From the NCBI RefSeq assembly GCF_014773485.1, contig NZ_JACXBP010000009.1, forward strand, positions 248,001 through 312,000: 64,000 nt of DNA, given 5' to 3'. The notes beneath the pieces were generated by a model. It saw only the letters and a list, made by a program, of their open reading frames with translations. It was not told the DNA's origin and ran no database searches. Every line of letters begins with the position of its first letter. The first letter of the stretch is position 1. Origin of the DNA: Erwinia aphidicola. Its GTDB lineage: Bacteria; Pseudomonadota; Gammaproteobacteria; Enterobacterales; Enterobacteriaceae. Positions 22,261 to 30,733 of the stretch are shown piece after piece. The position numbers and the translations under genes were made by a program.

Positions 22261-23544
22261 TTAAGGCGTAAAGGCTTTAAATATTACCGAGCCATTCACC
22301 CCGCCGAAGCCAAATCCGTTCACCAGCGTGCTGCCGATCGGCATCCGGCGCGCCTCATTCTGCACCACGTTTAACCCTTCAGCACCGCTGTCGAGCTGGG
22401 AAATATTCAGCGATGGCGGGGCAATACCGTCGCGCATTGCCAGCAGTGAGAAGATGGCGCCCACAGCACCCGCCGCACCCAGCAGGTGACCGGTGGCGGA
22501 TTTGGTGGAGGAGATAGCGGTTTTCGCCCCGTCACCGAGCACGCGGCGTAACGCATTCATCTCCGCGAGGTCGCCGACCGGGGTGGAGGTCGAGTGCGCA
22601 TTGATATAATCGATATCGCTGCCCGTCATCCCCGCCTGCTGCAGCGCAATGCTCATTGCCCTGGCTGCGCCTTCACCATCTTCCGGCCCGGCAGTGATGT
22701 GGTATGCATCCGACGTGGTGCCGTAGCCGACCACTTCCGCCAGAATAGTGGCGCCGCGCTGCTGTGCGCTGCTCAGCTCTTCCAGCACCAGCATGCCGGC
22801 GCCTTCACCCATCACAAAACCGTCGCGGCGCTGATCGAACGGTCGCGAGGCCTGCTCTGGATGGTGGTTAAAGGCGGTTGAGAGGGCGCGTGCCGCCTGG
22901 AAGCCGCCGAGCGATACCGGGTTAATGCAGGACTCACTGCCGCCAACCACGGCGATATCCGCCTCATCATAGCGAATAGCGCGGAAACCATCGCCGATGC
23001 TCTGAATGCTGGCCGCACAGGCAGAAACTGGCGTGCCTAAGATGCCTTTAAAGCCGTATTTGATCGCCACATGCGACGAGGCAAGGTTGGCGATAAATGA
23101 GGGAATTGTAAACGGTGACAGCCTGCGACTGCCTTTCTCCGCCACGGTTTTCACCGCATTATTGATGGCGTGAAAGCCACCAATGCCGGTGGCAATAATC
23201 GTCGCGGTGCGCAGTTTTGCCGCTTCCGCCAGAGTGTGCAGCCCCGCCTGGCTTATCGCTTCTTCAGCGGCGGCCAGCGCCAGATGGATAAAGCGGTCAG
23301 CTTTACGCTGCTCCTTTGGGGGAATTAACGCATCGATATCAAAGCCGTACTCGGGGTCCTGAGCGACAGACTGAACCTGCCCGCCCACGCGAATGGCGGT
23401 GTCACCGTGCGCGTCTTCATCGAGATGACGAATGCCGGACTGCCCGGCGATCAGCCGCTGCCAGCTGCCTGCCACGCCGTTGCCCAATGGGCCAATCAGA
23501 CCCATGCCGGTGATAACAACTCTTCTGCCAGTATTATTCAACAT
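22261..23544 (-). CDS. FabF-like beta-ketoacyl-ACP synthase, stand-alone paralogue
   Basis: This is a condensing enzyme of the KAS I/II type, 427 residues from the ATG at 23544. An upstream in-frame start would add 13 residues that do not look like the family. Catalytic residues are present: Cys176 in VSACAAS, His317 in NAHSTSTPVGD and His353 in KSATGHLLGAAGA. The usual motifs in E. coli FabF are TACTSG, NAHGTST and KSMTGHLLG, so each motif is slightly altered. No acyl carrier protein, reductase or transferase gene is nearby. The housekeeping fabF normally lies in the fabHDG-acpP-fabF cluster, so this is a second copy. Its product is unknown; a secondary lipid or polyketide-like acyl chain is possible. 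E. coli has gntT at this place. Confidence 0.85.
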   Translation of the reverse strand: MLNNTGRRVVITGMGLIGPLGNGVAGSWQRLIAGQSGIRHLDEDAHGDTAIRVGGQVQSVAQDPEYGFDIDALIPPKEQRKADRFIHLALAAAEEAISQAGLHTLAEAAKLRTATIIATGIGGFHAINNAVKTVAEKGSRRLSPFTIPSFIANLASSHVAIKYGFKGILGTPVSACAASIQSIGDGFRAIRYDEADIAVVGGSESCINPVSLGGFQAARALSTAFNHHPEQASRPFDQRRDGFVMGEGAGMLVLEELSSAQQRGATILAEVVGYGTTSDAYHITAGPEDGEGAARAMSIALQQAGMTGSDIDYINAHSTSTPVGDLAEMNALRRVLGDGAKTAISSTKSATGHLLGAAGAVGAIFSLLAMRDGIAPPSLNISQLDSGAEGLNVVQNEARRMPIGSTLVNGFGFGGVNGSVIFKAFTP

Positions 23545-23668
23545 GATGACCTGTAGGTTAGGGAAACTGATTTCAGTGTACACGTGTAAGCTGAAAGATC
23601 CACACTCAATCGCAGCGGGGATAGGCGCGGTAAGACGGGAAAAGGGTCAGGATGAGGGGAATGGAGTG

Positions 23669-23692
23669 TAGGGGATGGGCAGGCCCATCCCG
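23669..23692. repeat. Short palindromic repeat upstream of the FabF-like gene
   Basis: Arms gggatgggc (23672-23680) and gcccatccc (23683-23691) are separated by two bases, with the family's gtag flank on the left. It lies between the nfuA stop and the FabF-like start, both on the minus strand, so it could terminate nfuA transcription. Confidence 0.8.
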
Positions 23693-23709
23693 CTAGATAA
23701 CGAGGTCAA

Positions 23710-24285
23710 TCAGTAGAAGGAGTGCTCGCCGCGCTGGTGCTCGGTGAGGTCACGCACGCCCTTCAGCTCAGGGAAGGCGGCCAACATCTCTTTTTCGATG
23801 CCCTCTTTCAGGGTCACGTCGACCATGGAACAGCCGTTACAGCCGCCGCCAAACTGCAGGATGGCGAAGCCTTCATCGGTGATTTCCATCAGCGAGACTT
23901 TGCCGCCGTGGCTGGCGAGCTGCGGGTTAATCTGGGCCTGCAGCAGGTACTCAACGCGCTCGACCAACGGCGCGTCGTCGTTCACTTTACGCATTTTGGC
24001 GTTTGGCGCTTTCAGCGTCAGCTGTGAACCCAGGTTATCGGTGACGAAGTCGATTTCCGCGTCTTCCAGATAAGGGGCGCTGAGCGCGTCAACGAAGGCG
24101 GATAGCTTCTCGAACTTTAGTTCGGTATCCGTCGCTTCGACTGCATCGGGCGGGCAATAGGAGACGCCGCACTCTGCGGTCGGCGTACCCGGATTAATCA
24201 CGAATACGCGAATTTGGGTGCCATCTTCCTGCTTTGACAGCAATTTTGCGAAGTGCTCTTGTGCAGAGTCGGTAATTAGGATCAT
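23710..24285 (-). CDS. nfuA: Fe-S cluster carrier protein
   Basis: NfuA binds a 4Fe-4S cluster at a dimer interface and delivers it to target proteins, especially under oxidative stress or iron limitation. The 191 residues match E. coli exactly in length. An N-terminal degenerate A-type domain is followed by the Nfu domain, whose ligands are Cys149 and Cys152 in [14 protein letters not shown]. It is next to gntX and bioH as in E. coli. Confidence 0.97.
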   Translation of the reverse strand: MILITDSAQEHFAKLLSKQEDGTQIRVFVINPGTPTAECGVSYCPPDAVEATDTELKFEKLSAFVDALSAPYLEDAEIDFVTDNLGSQLTLKAPNAKMRKVNDDAPLVERVEYLLQAQINPQLASHGGKVSLMEITDEGFAILQFGGGCNGCSMVDVTLKEGIEKEMLAAFPELKGVRDLTEHQRGEHSFY

Positions 24286-24343
24286 GGCGATTGCTCAATA
24301 GTTGACTAATTTCGTTGGTTATAATACGCCCATCACCGACGCT

Positions 24344-25027
24344 CTACAAGGTTCGGCACAGGCACCATATCTGTATGCTGGCCGCGCCCTGGGCCAGCAA
24401 AATGCGGCTGATCTCAGCCACGGTACTGCCGGTGGTGACCACATCGTCCAGTAAGGCGATATGGTGACCGCGCACCTGTGTTTCAAGCCGAAACGCACCG
24501 CGCAGGTTTTTTCGCCGGGCGAGAGCCCCCAGGCGATGCTGCACTTTTCCAGCGCGCACCCGCGTTAGCGCATGCGGCAGATATTGGCACGGCGTCCAGC
24601 GCGCCAGCGCGCGGGCGATATCCTCTAACTGATTATAGCCACGCCGCCATGCCCGGTGATGATGCAGCGGCACGCTCAGCAGCAGGGAGGGGCGCATCAG
24701 CCCGTGGTCCCGCCGCCGCATTAACCAGCTTAGCAGTATTAGCCGCGCCAGCATTACCGCCTGTGCGGTGCCGTGATAAAACTTCAGGCGATTCACCAGC
24801 TGGCTGAGTGGCGGTTGCCAGGGCGTGACCGCAAGCAGCGCTCCCCAGGGCGGCGGGCGGCGCAGGCAGCGGCCACACTCGCGCAGGCCGCCATGGTGGC
24901 CTAATCCGCAGCGCGGGCAGCAGTGACGGCGCAGCGGTAACCCCCGCAGACAGATGCTGCAGATCCCGTGGGCGGCTACAGCGAGCGGCATCTGGCATAG
25001 CCAACAGACAGCCGGCATTGGTAGCAT
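24344..25027 (-). CDS. gntX: ComF-family phosphoribosyltransferase-like protein
   Basis: This is the E. coli GntX/YhgH homologue, 227 residues. An N-terminal cysteine-rich, zinc-ribbon-like segment has CWLCQMP, CSICLRG and CCPRCGLGH. The C-terminal domain has the type I phosphoribosyltransferase signature IALLDDVVTTGSTVAEI. ComF proteins support DNA uptake in competent bacteria. In E. coli the gene is needed to grow on DNA as nutrient, which fits the hofMNOPQ locus at 46679. It is divergent from bioH, with 34 bases between them. Confidence 0.92.
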   Translation of the reverse strand: MLPMPAVCWLCQMPLAVAAHGICSICLRGLPLRRHCCPRCGLGHHGGLRECGRCLRRPPPWGALLAVTPWQPPLSQLVNRLKFYHGTAQAVMLARLILLSWLMRRRDHGLMRPSLLLSVPLHHHRAWRRGYNQLEDIARALARWTPCQYLPHALTRVRAGKVQHRLGALARRKNLRGAFRLETQVRGHHIALLDDVVTTGSTVAEISRILLAQGAASIQIWCLCRTL

Positions 25028-25061
25028 AGCGACCTCATAAGCAAAAACAGGACCCTAACTC

Positions 25062-25835
25062 ATGACGGCACTGCACTGGGAGACAATTGGACAGGGAGAT
25101 CGCCATCTTGTGCTGCTGCACGGATGGGGGCTGAATGCGGGCGTGTGGCATTGCATCAGCGAGCGGCTCAGCGCACATTTTTGCCTGCACCTCGTTGACC
25201 TGCCGGGCTATGGACGCAGCCGGGATTTTCCGGCGATGACGCTGGATGAGATGGTCGCAACGATTCTGCCGCAGGCACCTGAACGCGCTATGTGGCTCGG
25301 CTGGTCACTGGGTGGACTGGTGGCGAGCCAGCTGGCGCTGAGCCACCCTGAGCGCGTCAGCGGATTGATTAGCGTGGCTTCCTCCCCCTGCTTCAGCGCA
25401 CAGCCGCAGTGGCCGGGCATCAGGCCGGAAACCCTGAGCGGCTTCCAGCAGCAGCTCAGCGAAGATTTCCAGCGCACCGTGGAGCGTTTTCTGGCGCTGC
25501 AAACCCTGGGCACCGAGAGCGCGCGCCAGGATGCACGCCTGCTGAAAGGCGTGGTGCTGGAACAGCCGATGCCGACGCCGCAGGTGTTAAACGGCGGGCT
25601 GGAGATCCTGCGTACCGCCGATCTGCGCGCAGCGATGAGCGTGCTGCAAATGCCGCTGCTCAGGCTGTACGGCGCACTCGATGGGCTGGTGCCGCGTAAG
25701 ATTGCCGCGCTGCTGGATGAGCGCTGGCCGCACAGCCGCAGTCACATTATCACCAAAGCTGCCCATGCACCCTTTATCTCCCATCCGGATGATTTTTGTC
25801 GTGAAGTGCTGGAGTTTGCGTCGCCAATACGTTGA
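25062..25835 (+). CDS. bioH: Pimeloyl-[ACP] methyl ester esterase
   Basis: BioH removes the methyl group from pimeloyl-ACP methyl ester, ending the disguised fatty-acid cycle that makes the biotin pimelate moiety. The protein has 257 residues, an alpha/beta hydrolase. The catalytic triad sits exactly at the E. coli positions: Ser82 in GWSLGG, Asp207 in GALDGLVP and His235 in AAHAPF. The oxyanion region is [12 protein letters not shown]. It is a single gene, divergent from gntX. Confidence 0.96.
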   Translation: MTALHWETIGQGDRHLVLLHGWGLNAGVWHCISERLSAHFCLHLVDLPGYGRSRDFPAMTLDEMVATILPQAPERAMWLGWSLGGLVASQLALSHPERVSGLISVASSPCFSAQPQWPGIRPETLSGFQQQLSEDFQRTVERFLALQTLGTESARQDARLLKGVVLEQPMPTPQVLNGGLEILRTADLRAAMSVLQMPLLRLYGALDGLVPRKIAALLDERWPHSRSHIITKAAHAPFISHPDDFCREVLEFASPIR

Positions 25836-25968
25836 TAAACGTTGCAATAGTTACTACTTGCAACAATTTTGTCAGTTGCCGCACTTCGCGACAGCAACAA
25901 TACTGTTTAACGGCAGCGCACGGCGCTGTCAGACAAACCGAAGTTTTGGCCTAAGGAGAGGATCCAGG

Positions 25969-26235
25969 ATGAAAAAGATTATTGCTGTCACCACTCTGCT
26001 CGTCACCGCCGCATTCACCTTCAACGCCAGCGCTGCGCAAGAGATTTCGCGCGAAAAAGCGGCTGAGATGAAGCTGGAAAAAGTCGGCACCGTGACCACC
26101 AACTCAACGCTCGATCCGATGGATGCGAAAAAACACCTGTCAAAAAAGGCCGATGAGAAGGGCGGCAAGTATTTCGTGATTATCGCCGCAGATGAAGGCG
26201 ACCATACTCACGCCCTGGCTGAAGTGTACAAGTAA
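25969..26235 (+). CDS. Small exported DUF1471 protein (YhcN/BhsA-like)
   Basis: The ATG at 25969 follows AAGGAGAGGATCCAGG and gives 88 residues. The N-terminus is a signal peptide (MKKIIAVTTLLVTAAFTFN, cut after ASA). The mature part has the DUF1471 pattern, with EKVGTVTT near the start and KGGKYFVIIAADEGDHTHALAEVYK at the end. Members such as YhcN, BhsA and McbA are small periplasmic or envelope proteins linked to stress and biofilm formation. Which one this corresponds to cannot be decided here. It is monocistronic, with a terminator right after the stop. Confidence 0.88.
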   Translation: MKKIIAVTTLLVTAAFTFNASAAQEISREKAAEMKLEKVGTVTTNSTLDPMDAKKHLSKKADEKGGKYFVIIAADEGDHTHALAEVYK

Positions 26236-26243
26236 TCGATCTC

Positions 26244-26270
26244 CTGCCCACCGCGGGTGGGCAGTATTTT
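26244..26270 (+). terminator. Rho-independent terminator of the DUF1471 gene
   Basis: Perfect nine-base arms ctgcccacc (26244-26252) and ggtgggcag (26256-26264) enclose gcg and are followed by tatttt. The opposite strand is A-rich before the stem, so it may also serve the convergent GH13 gene poorly. Confidence 0.85.
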
Positions 26271-27957
26271 AGATTTTCAGCCAGCGAAAGCTCCACGGCG
26301 CCAGTTCCAGCCCCTGATGCCCATCCACCCGCTCATCATTCGCCACATCGCGATACCAGCGCGCTTCCGGCAGGGTATAGCTTACCGTTTTGCCACTCAG
26401 GTTGTAGACACACCACAGGCTCTCTTTTTCGTCCCGCGCCTGGCGCTGCATCACCAGCAGTGAATTATCGCTGTCGGCGATATGCATCGGGTTATCCGGA
26501 TGGAACGCGGGCTGGCGTTTACGCACCTGCACCAGCTGGCTGAGCGCATACCACACCCGGTAGCGCAGGGAATCAGTCTCGCTCAGCGCCTGCTCAATGT
26601 CGCTGACGGCGTATTTCTGCCGGTTAATCGCCCGGTTATGCCCTGCTGCTTTTACCCCCTCCATGTCATTGCGCGAGCCGAGAATGCTCTGGATATAAAT
26701 CGCCGGCACGCCGGGGAAGGCCAGCAGCAGGGCATGCGCCAGCAGAAAGCGCTGCAGGCGGGTATCGTCATCCTCATCCCGTTGGTTCAGCGCATCCATA
26801 TAGGTGACGTTGATTTCATACGGGCTGGTGCTGCCGTCAGGATTATTTTTATAGGAGATCAGCGCGCCTTCCATCGCCAGATCGCGCACCAGCGAGACAA
26901 TTTCGGTTTCCGGCAGGATGCCGCGCAGCGGGTTCAAACCGATGCCGTCGTGCGAAGCGAGGAAGTTGAAAAAGGTGGTGCTGCCACCGCTGCTGTCGAG
27001 CGAGGCCGCCCACTGGCGCAGTGCGCGCGCGGAGCCGTAGTGAATAGCGTGCAGCACCAGCGGCGGCAGGGAAAACTGGTACACCATCTGCGCTTCATCG
27101 CGGCCGTTGCCGAAGTAGCTGATGTTGTCTTTGTGCGGCACGTTGGTTTCCGTTACCACCACGGTGCCTGGGGCGACTTCGTTGGCAATGGCGCGGAACA
27201 GTTTCACCAGCTGGTGGGTTTTCTCCAGATGGATGCAGGAGGTGCCGGGGGTTTTCCACATATAGCCGACGGCATCCAGCCGCACATAGTCGGCACCTTT
27301 TTTCAGGTAGTCGAGCAGCACGTTAACCATAGCGATCAGCACTTGCGGATTGGCGAAGTTCAGGTCGATCTGGTCCGCGCTAAAGGTGGTCCAGATATAG
27401 CGCGTTTCGCCGTCGGCCATGGTAAACGGCGTCAGCAGCGGCGAGGTGCGTGGGCGGGTCACGGCAGTTAAATCGGTGGCGGGGGGCATGCTGATAAAGA
27501 AGTCATCCCAGCCGGGATCCTGCGCCAGATAGTGCGCGAACCAGGCGCTGTGCGCGGACATATGATTGCAGACAAAATCGAACATCAGGCGCGTGTGCTG
27601 GTGCAGCTCGGCGATCTCCTGCCAGCTGCCGCACCGGGGATTAACCTGGTGATAATCTATCACCGAGAAGCCGTCGTCGGATGAATACGGGAAAAAGGGC
27701 AGCAGGTGAACCAGGTTAAAACTGGACTGTAAATGCTGCTGATAGAAGCGCGAGAAGGTGGTCAGGGTAGGGGTATCGTCCTGATGAAACTGGTCGGCAT
27801 AGGCGATCAGCACCACATCGTTTTCATCCCAGTGGGCTTTTCGCTGCTGATGAATCTGCGCCCGCGCCTCGTCAATCAGCGTATGCAGGCGCTGCAGGTA
27901 CGATGGCGGAAATGCGTATTCGTAGATCTTATCTATTAAGTTATTGATAATATCCAT
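26269..27957 (-). CDS. Glucosylglycerate phosphorylase-like GH13_18 enzyme
   Basis: The 562-residue product closely resembles E. coli YcjM (559 residues), described as a glucosylglycerate phosphorylase of the sucrose phosphorylase subfamily. It should use phosphate to split glucosylglycerate into glucose-1-phosphate and glycerate. Nucleophile Asp228 lies in YVRLDAVGYMWK and acid/base Glu270 in VVVTETNVPHKDN. The segments LMFDFVCNHMSAHS and YADQFHQD match the YcjM pattern. In E. coli ycjM sits in a transporter/isomerase cluster; here no sugar transporter or glycosyl gene is adjacent. ATG 27957 lacks a clear ribosome-binding site; an in-frame GTG six codons upstream is the alternative. An inverted repeat lies just upstream. 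Confidence 0.88.
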   Translation of the reverse strand: MDIINNLIDKIYEYAFPPSYLQRLHTLIDEARAQIHQQRKAHWDENDVVLIAYADQFHQDDTPTLTTFSRFYQQHLQSSFNLVHLLPFFPYSSDDGFSVIDYHQVNPRCGSWQEIAELHQHTRLMFDFVCNHMSAHSAWFAHYLAQDPGWDDFFISMPPATDLTAVTRPRTSPLLTPFTMADGETRYIWTTFSADQIDLNFANPQVLIAMVNVLLDYLKKGADYVRLDAVGYMWKTPGTSCIHLEKTHQLVKLFRAIANEVAPGTVVVTETNVPHKDNISYFGNGRDEAQMVYQFSLPPLVLHAIHYGSARALRQWAASLDSSGGSTTFFNFLASHDGIGLNPLRGILPETEIVSLVRDLAMEGALISYKNNPDGSTSPYEINVTYMDALNQRDEDDDTRLQRFLLAHALLLAFPGVPAIYIQSILGSRNDMEGVKAAGHNRAINRQKYAVSDIEQALSETDSLRYRVWYALSQLVQVRKRQPAFHPDNPMHIADSDNSLLVMQRQARDEKESLWCVYNLSGKTVSYTLPEARWYRDVANDERVDGHQGLELAPWSFRWLKI

Positions 27958-27980
27958 TTTTATTTCGGCTGCCACCGCAG

Positions 27981-28006
27981 GTGAAAAATCAGGCGTTATT
28001 TTTCAC
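27981..28006. promoter_or_regulatory. Operator-like inverted repeat upstream of the GH13 phosphorylase gene
   Basis: Perfect nine-base arms gtgaaaaat (27981-27989) and atttttcac (27998-28006) are spaced by eight bases. The repeat is 24 bases upstream of the minus-strand ATG at 27957, where a repressor would block transcription. It is AT-rich with no terminator shape, and lies between feoB and the phosphorylase gene. Confidence 0.6.
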
Positions 28007-28038
28007 TGTAGACGCTGGTCACAAAATCGCAACTTACA

Positions 28039-30342
28039 TCAGTGGCAATTGTCGCTTTTTGCGCAACCAGAGCAGCCGCTCACCACATTTTTTACCGGAA
28101 TTAGCCCCGGCCGGATGCGGATGCGTCGCAGGACTAGCAGCAGTAACGCATTAATCAGTATCACGCTGGCGATGATCAGCAGGCTGCTGCGCGGATGCTG
28201 GTCAAAACGGGCAAGTTGATAGAACAGGGCAGAGAGTGAGTACGCCAGATCGATGCCCCACACGACAGAGAAGAGCATCCAGCGGGCGCTGCTTTCGCGC
28301 GCGATGGCTCCCATCACCGAGACGCAAGGGACATACAGCAGCACAAAGATCAGGTAGCTGTAGGCGGCGGCATCGCTGGCAAATTTACTGTGCATGGTAC
28401 CCATCGCACCGCTGGCCATTTCGGCATCACCTTTACTGGCTTCAATCGGGTTCGCCAGCACGCTGAGGCTGAACGTCGCCCGCACGCTCTGCCAGGTTTG
28501 CTCGGCGGCGTCCTTGAGCTGATCGATCAGGCTAAACTGCGCCGCGTCAAACGGCTGCCGCTGCAGCGCTTCTGCGGTGTAGAGCGTGTTGAGCGTGCCG
28601 ACCACCACCTCCTTCGCCATTGCCCCGGTCAGCAGCCCGACGGTCGCCTGCCAGTTATCGCGTTGCACGCCAATCGGCGACAGCAGCGGCGTAAGCGTGC
28701 GGCTGACGCTGGCGAGGGCCGAGTCGTTGAGGTTACTGACCGGCTGACCGCTGAAGGTAAAACTGTTCAGCCCGCCAATCACGACGCTGACCAGCACAAT
28801 CACTTTGCCCGCGCGCAGCGCAAAGCCGCGCAGACGCTGCCACGTCTGTAACAGCAGACTTTTAAGGTGCGGAACGTGCCATGTGGGCAGCTCCATCACA
28901 AACGGGCTGGCCGCGCCGCGCATCAGCGTATGCTTGAGCAGCAGGCCGGTCGCGATAGCGGCACCCAAGCCGAGCAGATAAAGGCTGAATACAACCAGCG
29001 CCCCGCGCTGACCAAAGAACGCTGCCGCAAACACCGCGAAGATAGCCAGGCGTGCACCGCAGGAGATAAACGGCGCCATCAGCACGGTAATCAGGCGCTC
29101 ACGCGGGGCATCAAGCGTGCGCGCACCCATGACTGACGGGACATTGCAGCCAAAGCCGACAATCAGCGGCACGAAAGATTTCCCCGGCAGGCCGAGCGCC
29201 TGCATCAAGCGGTCCATCACAAAGGCGGCACGCGCCATATAGCCAGAATCTTCCAGCAGTGAGAGAAACAGGTACATCATGCCGATCTGGGGGATAAGCG
29301 GCATCACCGTATTGATACCACCGCCAATCCCCTGCGCCAGAAACAGCGTCAGCCATTCTGGCAGGTGCAGCGTGATGCCCAGCCACTGCGTACCCTGAAT
29401 AAACAGCGCCGCCGACCCGAGGTCGAACAGCGGCTGTAGCGCACCGCCGAGATTAATGGCGAGGAAAAACATCAGGTACATCACCAGCAGGAAGAAGGGC
29501 AGGCCAAGCCAGCGGTTCATCGTCAGGCGGTCGAGATGCTGTGACACCCCCTTGCGCGTTCCCTGCTGCTGAATGGCCTGGCAGCACAGGGTTTCAATCG
29601 TCTGATAGCGGCTGCTGATGATGCTTTGCGCCACGTCTGCTCCTGCCTGCCGGGATACGGCGGGCAGCAGCCGGGCGGCATCCACGGCCTGCTGCTGGCT
29701 CCAGATATCCCCTTCCAGCATTTGCAGCGCCAGCCACTTTTTTTGCGCCGGCGAGAGGGGGGCCGCCATGGCCGCAGCCAGCTGTGCTACCGCCTGTTGC
29801 ACCGCAGCAGGGTAGGCGACAGCGATCTGCGCGCAGCGAGGTGGGTAATGGTCAATGGCCTGTTTCAGCCGATCAATCCCGCGCCCGCGTGTGGAGACCA
29901 GCGGTACTACCGGGCATCCCAGCGCCTGCTCCAGCGCTGCAATGTCTATTCTGAGCTGCTGGCTTTCGGCCATGTCCAGCATGTTGAGCGCGATGATGCA
30001 AGGTAGCCCCATCTCCAGCAGCTGCAGCGTAAGGTAGAGGTTGCGCTCCAGATTGCTGGCATCCACCACGTTGATCACCAGCGAAGCCTCCATGCTCAGC
30101 AGGTACTGACAGGCGATCTGCTCATCCAGCGAGGCCTGCTCCGAGAGGGTGGTCAGCGAGTAACAGCCGGGCAGATCGACCAGCTTCACCTGATGCTGTG
30201 CGGTGGTAAAGCGCCCCTCTTTACGCTCAACCGTGACGCCCGCCCAGTTGCCGACGCGCTGGCGAGCGCCGGTCAGCTGATTAAACAGGGTGGTTTTGCC
30301 AACGTTTGGGTTACCGGTCAGGGCGAGAGTCGTGTTTTTCAT
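28039..30342 (-). CDS. feoB: Ferrous iron transporter, membrane GTPase subunit
   Basis: FeoB imports Fe2+ across the inner membrane. The protein has 767 residues (E. coli 773). The N-terminal G domain has GNPNVGKTTLFNQLTG (residues about 7-22), DLPGCYSL and NMLD. The C-terminal half holds about ten membrane segments with the Gate motifs, such as VGFGCNVPSVMGARTL and PCVSVMGAIARE. The tail has a cysteine cluster (CSGCAKSDNCH). The ATG overlaps the feoA stop by one base. No feoC follows: only 81 bases separate the stop from the next gene's start, while E. coli has feoC there. Confidence 0.97.
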   Translation of the reverse strand: MKNTTLALTGNPNVGKTTLFNQLTGARQRVGNWAGVTVERKEGRFTTAQHQVKLVDLPGCYSLTTLSEQASLDEQIACQYLLSMEASLVINVVDASNLERNLYLTLQLLEMGLPCIIALNMLDMAESQQLRIDIAALEQALGCPVVPLVSTRGRGIDRLKQAIDHYPPRCAQIAVAYPAAVQQAVAQLAAAMAAPLSPAQKKWLALQMLEGDIWSQQQAVDAARLLPAVSRQAGADVAQSIISSRYQTIETLCCQAIQQQGTRKGVSQHLDRLTMNRWLGLPFFLLVMYLMFFLAINLGGALQPLFDLGSAALFIQGTQWLGITLHLPEWLTLFLAQGIGGGINTVMPLIPQIGMMYLFLSLLEDSGYMARAAFVMDRLMQALGLPGKSFVPLIVGFGCNVPSVMGARTLDAPRERLITVLMAPFISCGARLAIFAVFAAAFFGQRGALVVFSLYLLGLGAAIATGLLLKHTLMRGAASPFVMELPTWHVPHLKSLLLQTWQRLRGFALRAGKVIVLVSVVIGGLNSFTFSGQPVSNLNDSALASVSRTLTPLLSPIGVQRDNWQATVGLLTGAMAKEVVVGTLNTLYTAEALQRQPFDAAQFSLIDQLKDAAEQTWQSVRATFSLSVLANPIEASKGDAEMASGAMGTMHSKFASDAAAYSYLIFVLLYVPCVSVMGAIARESSARWMLFSVVWGIDLAYSLSALFYQLARFDQHPRSSLLIIASVILINALLLLVLRRIRIRPGLIPVKNVVSGCSGCAKSDNCH

Positions 30343-30581
30343 TAAGCTCCCTCCCCGGCTTCAATGGCTTCAAGCAGCAGCAGGGAAAGCTCTTTGCGGC
30401 GCAGCATCAGGCTGGTACGGCGGGTTTCGATATGCAGCGGGTCGCCGAGCGGCGCTACGCGCACCAGGGTAAAGCAGGTGCCGGGCAGCAGGCCCTGCGC
30501 CATCAGTTTCTGACGAAAAGCCGCGCTGAGCGTGGGAGAAAAACCGGTAATCCGGTAGCTGTGCTGGGGGATCAGTTGCAT
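30342..30581 (-). CDS. feoA: Ferrous iron transport accessory protein
   Basis: FeoA is a small cytoplasmic SH3-like protein required for FeoB-dependent Fe2+ uptake. The 79 residues (E. coli 75) form one FeoA domain, with [20 protein letters not shown] and [14 protein letters not shown] typical of the family. It is first in the feoAB operon and overlaps feoB at TAATG. Fur and FNR-like sites lie 49-86 bases upstream. Confidence 0.96.
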   Translation of the reverse strand: MQLIPQHSYRITGFSPTLSAAFRQKLMAQGLLPGTCFTLVRVAPLGDPLHIETRRTSLMLRRKELSLLLLEAIEAGEGA

Positions 30582-30629
30582 TGTCCTGGCCTGCTGACAT
30601 GTTGGACGCGAGAGTGAGACAATGAATTT

Positions 30630-30648
30630 TAATGAGAATGATTATTGC
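30630..30648. promoter_or_regulatory. Fur box upstream of feoAB
   Basis: The 19-base site taatgagaatgattattgc matches the Fur consensus GATAATGATAATCATTATC at most positions. It lies 49 bases before the feoA start, so iron-bound Fur would repress feoAB. Confidence 0.8.
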
Positions 30649-30653
30649 TCACA

Positions 30654-30667
30654 TTGATATTGAGCAA
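30654..30667. promoter_or_regulatory. FNR-like site upstream of feoAB
   Basis: TTGAT ATTG AGCAA differs from the FNR consensus TTGATnnnnATCAA at one informative base. Its position upstream of the Fur box fits activation of ferrous iron uptake without oxygen, as known for E. coli feo. A seven-base inverted repeat (ttgctca with tgagcaa, 30645-30667) overlaps it. Confidence 0.6.
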
Positions 30668-30698
30668 GGTTATAGCGGAGAACGGGAGCGGTTTTTTG

Positions 30699-30728
30699 CA
30701 AAAAAGGGCGGGCCTGGCAGCCCGCCCT
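30699..30728 (-). terminator. Rho-independent terminator of tex
   Basis: Arms agggcgggc (30705-30713) and gcccgccct (30720-30728) form a nine-base stem. On the minus strand it is followed by a run of Ts (the aaaaaa at 30700-30705). It lies six bases after the stop codon of tex. Confidence 0.9.
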
Positions 30729-30733
30729 GAGGT

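Noticed and set aside
24478..24807. Plus-strand frame opposite gntX
   Set aside because: Shadow of gntX, whose zinc-ribbon and phosphoribosyltransferase motifs are clear on the minus strand.
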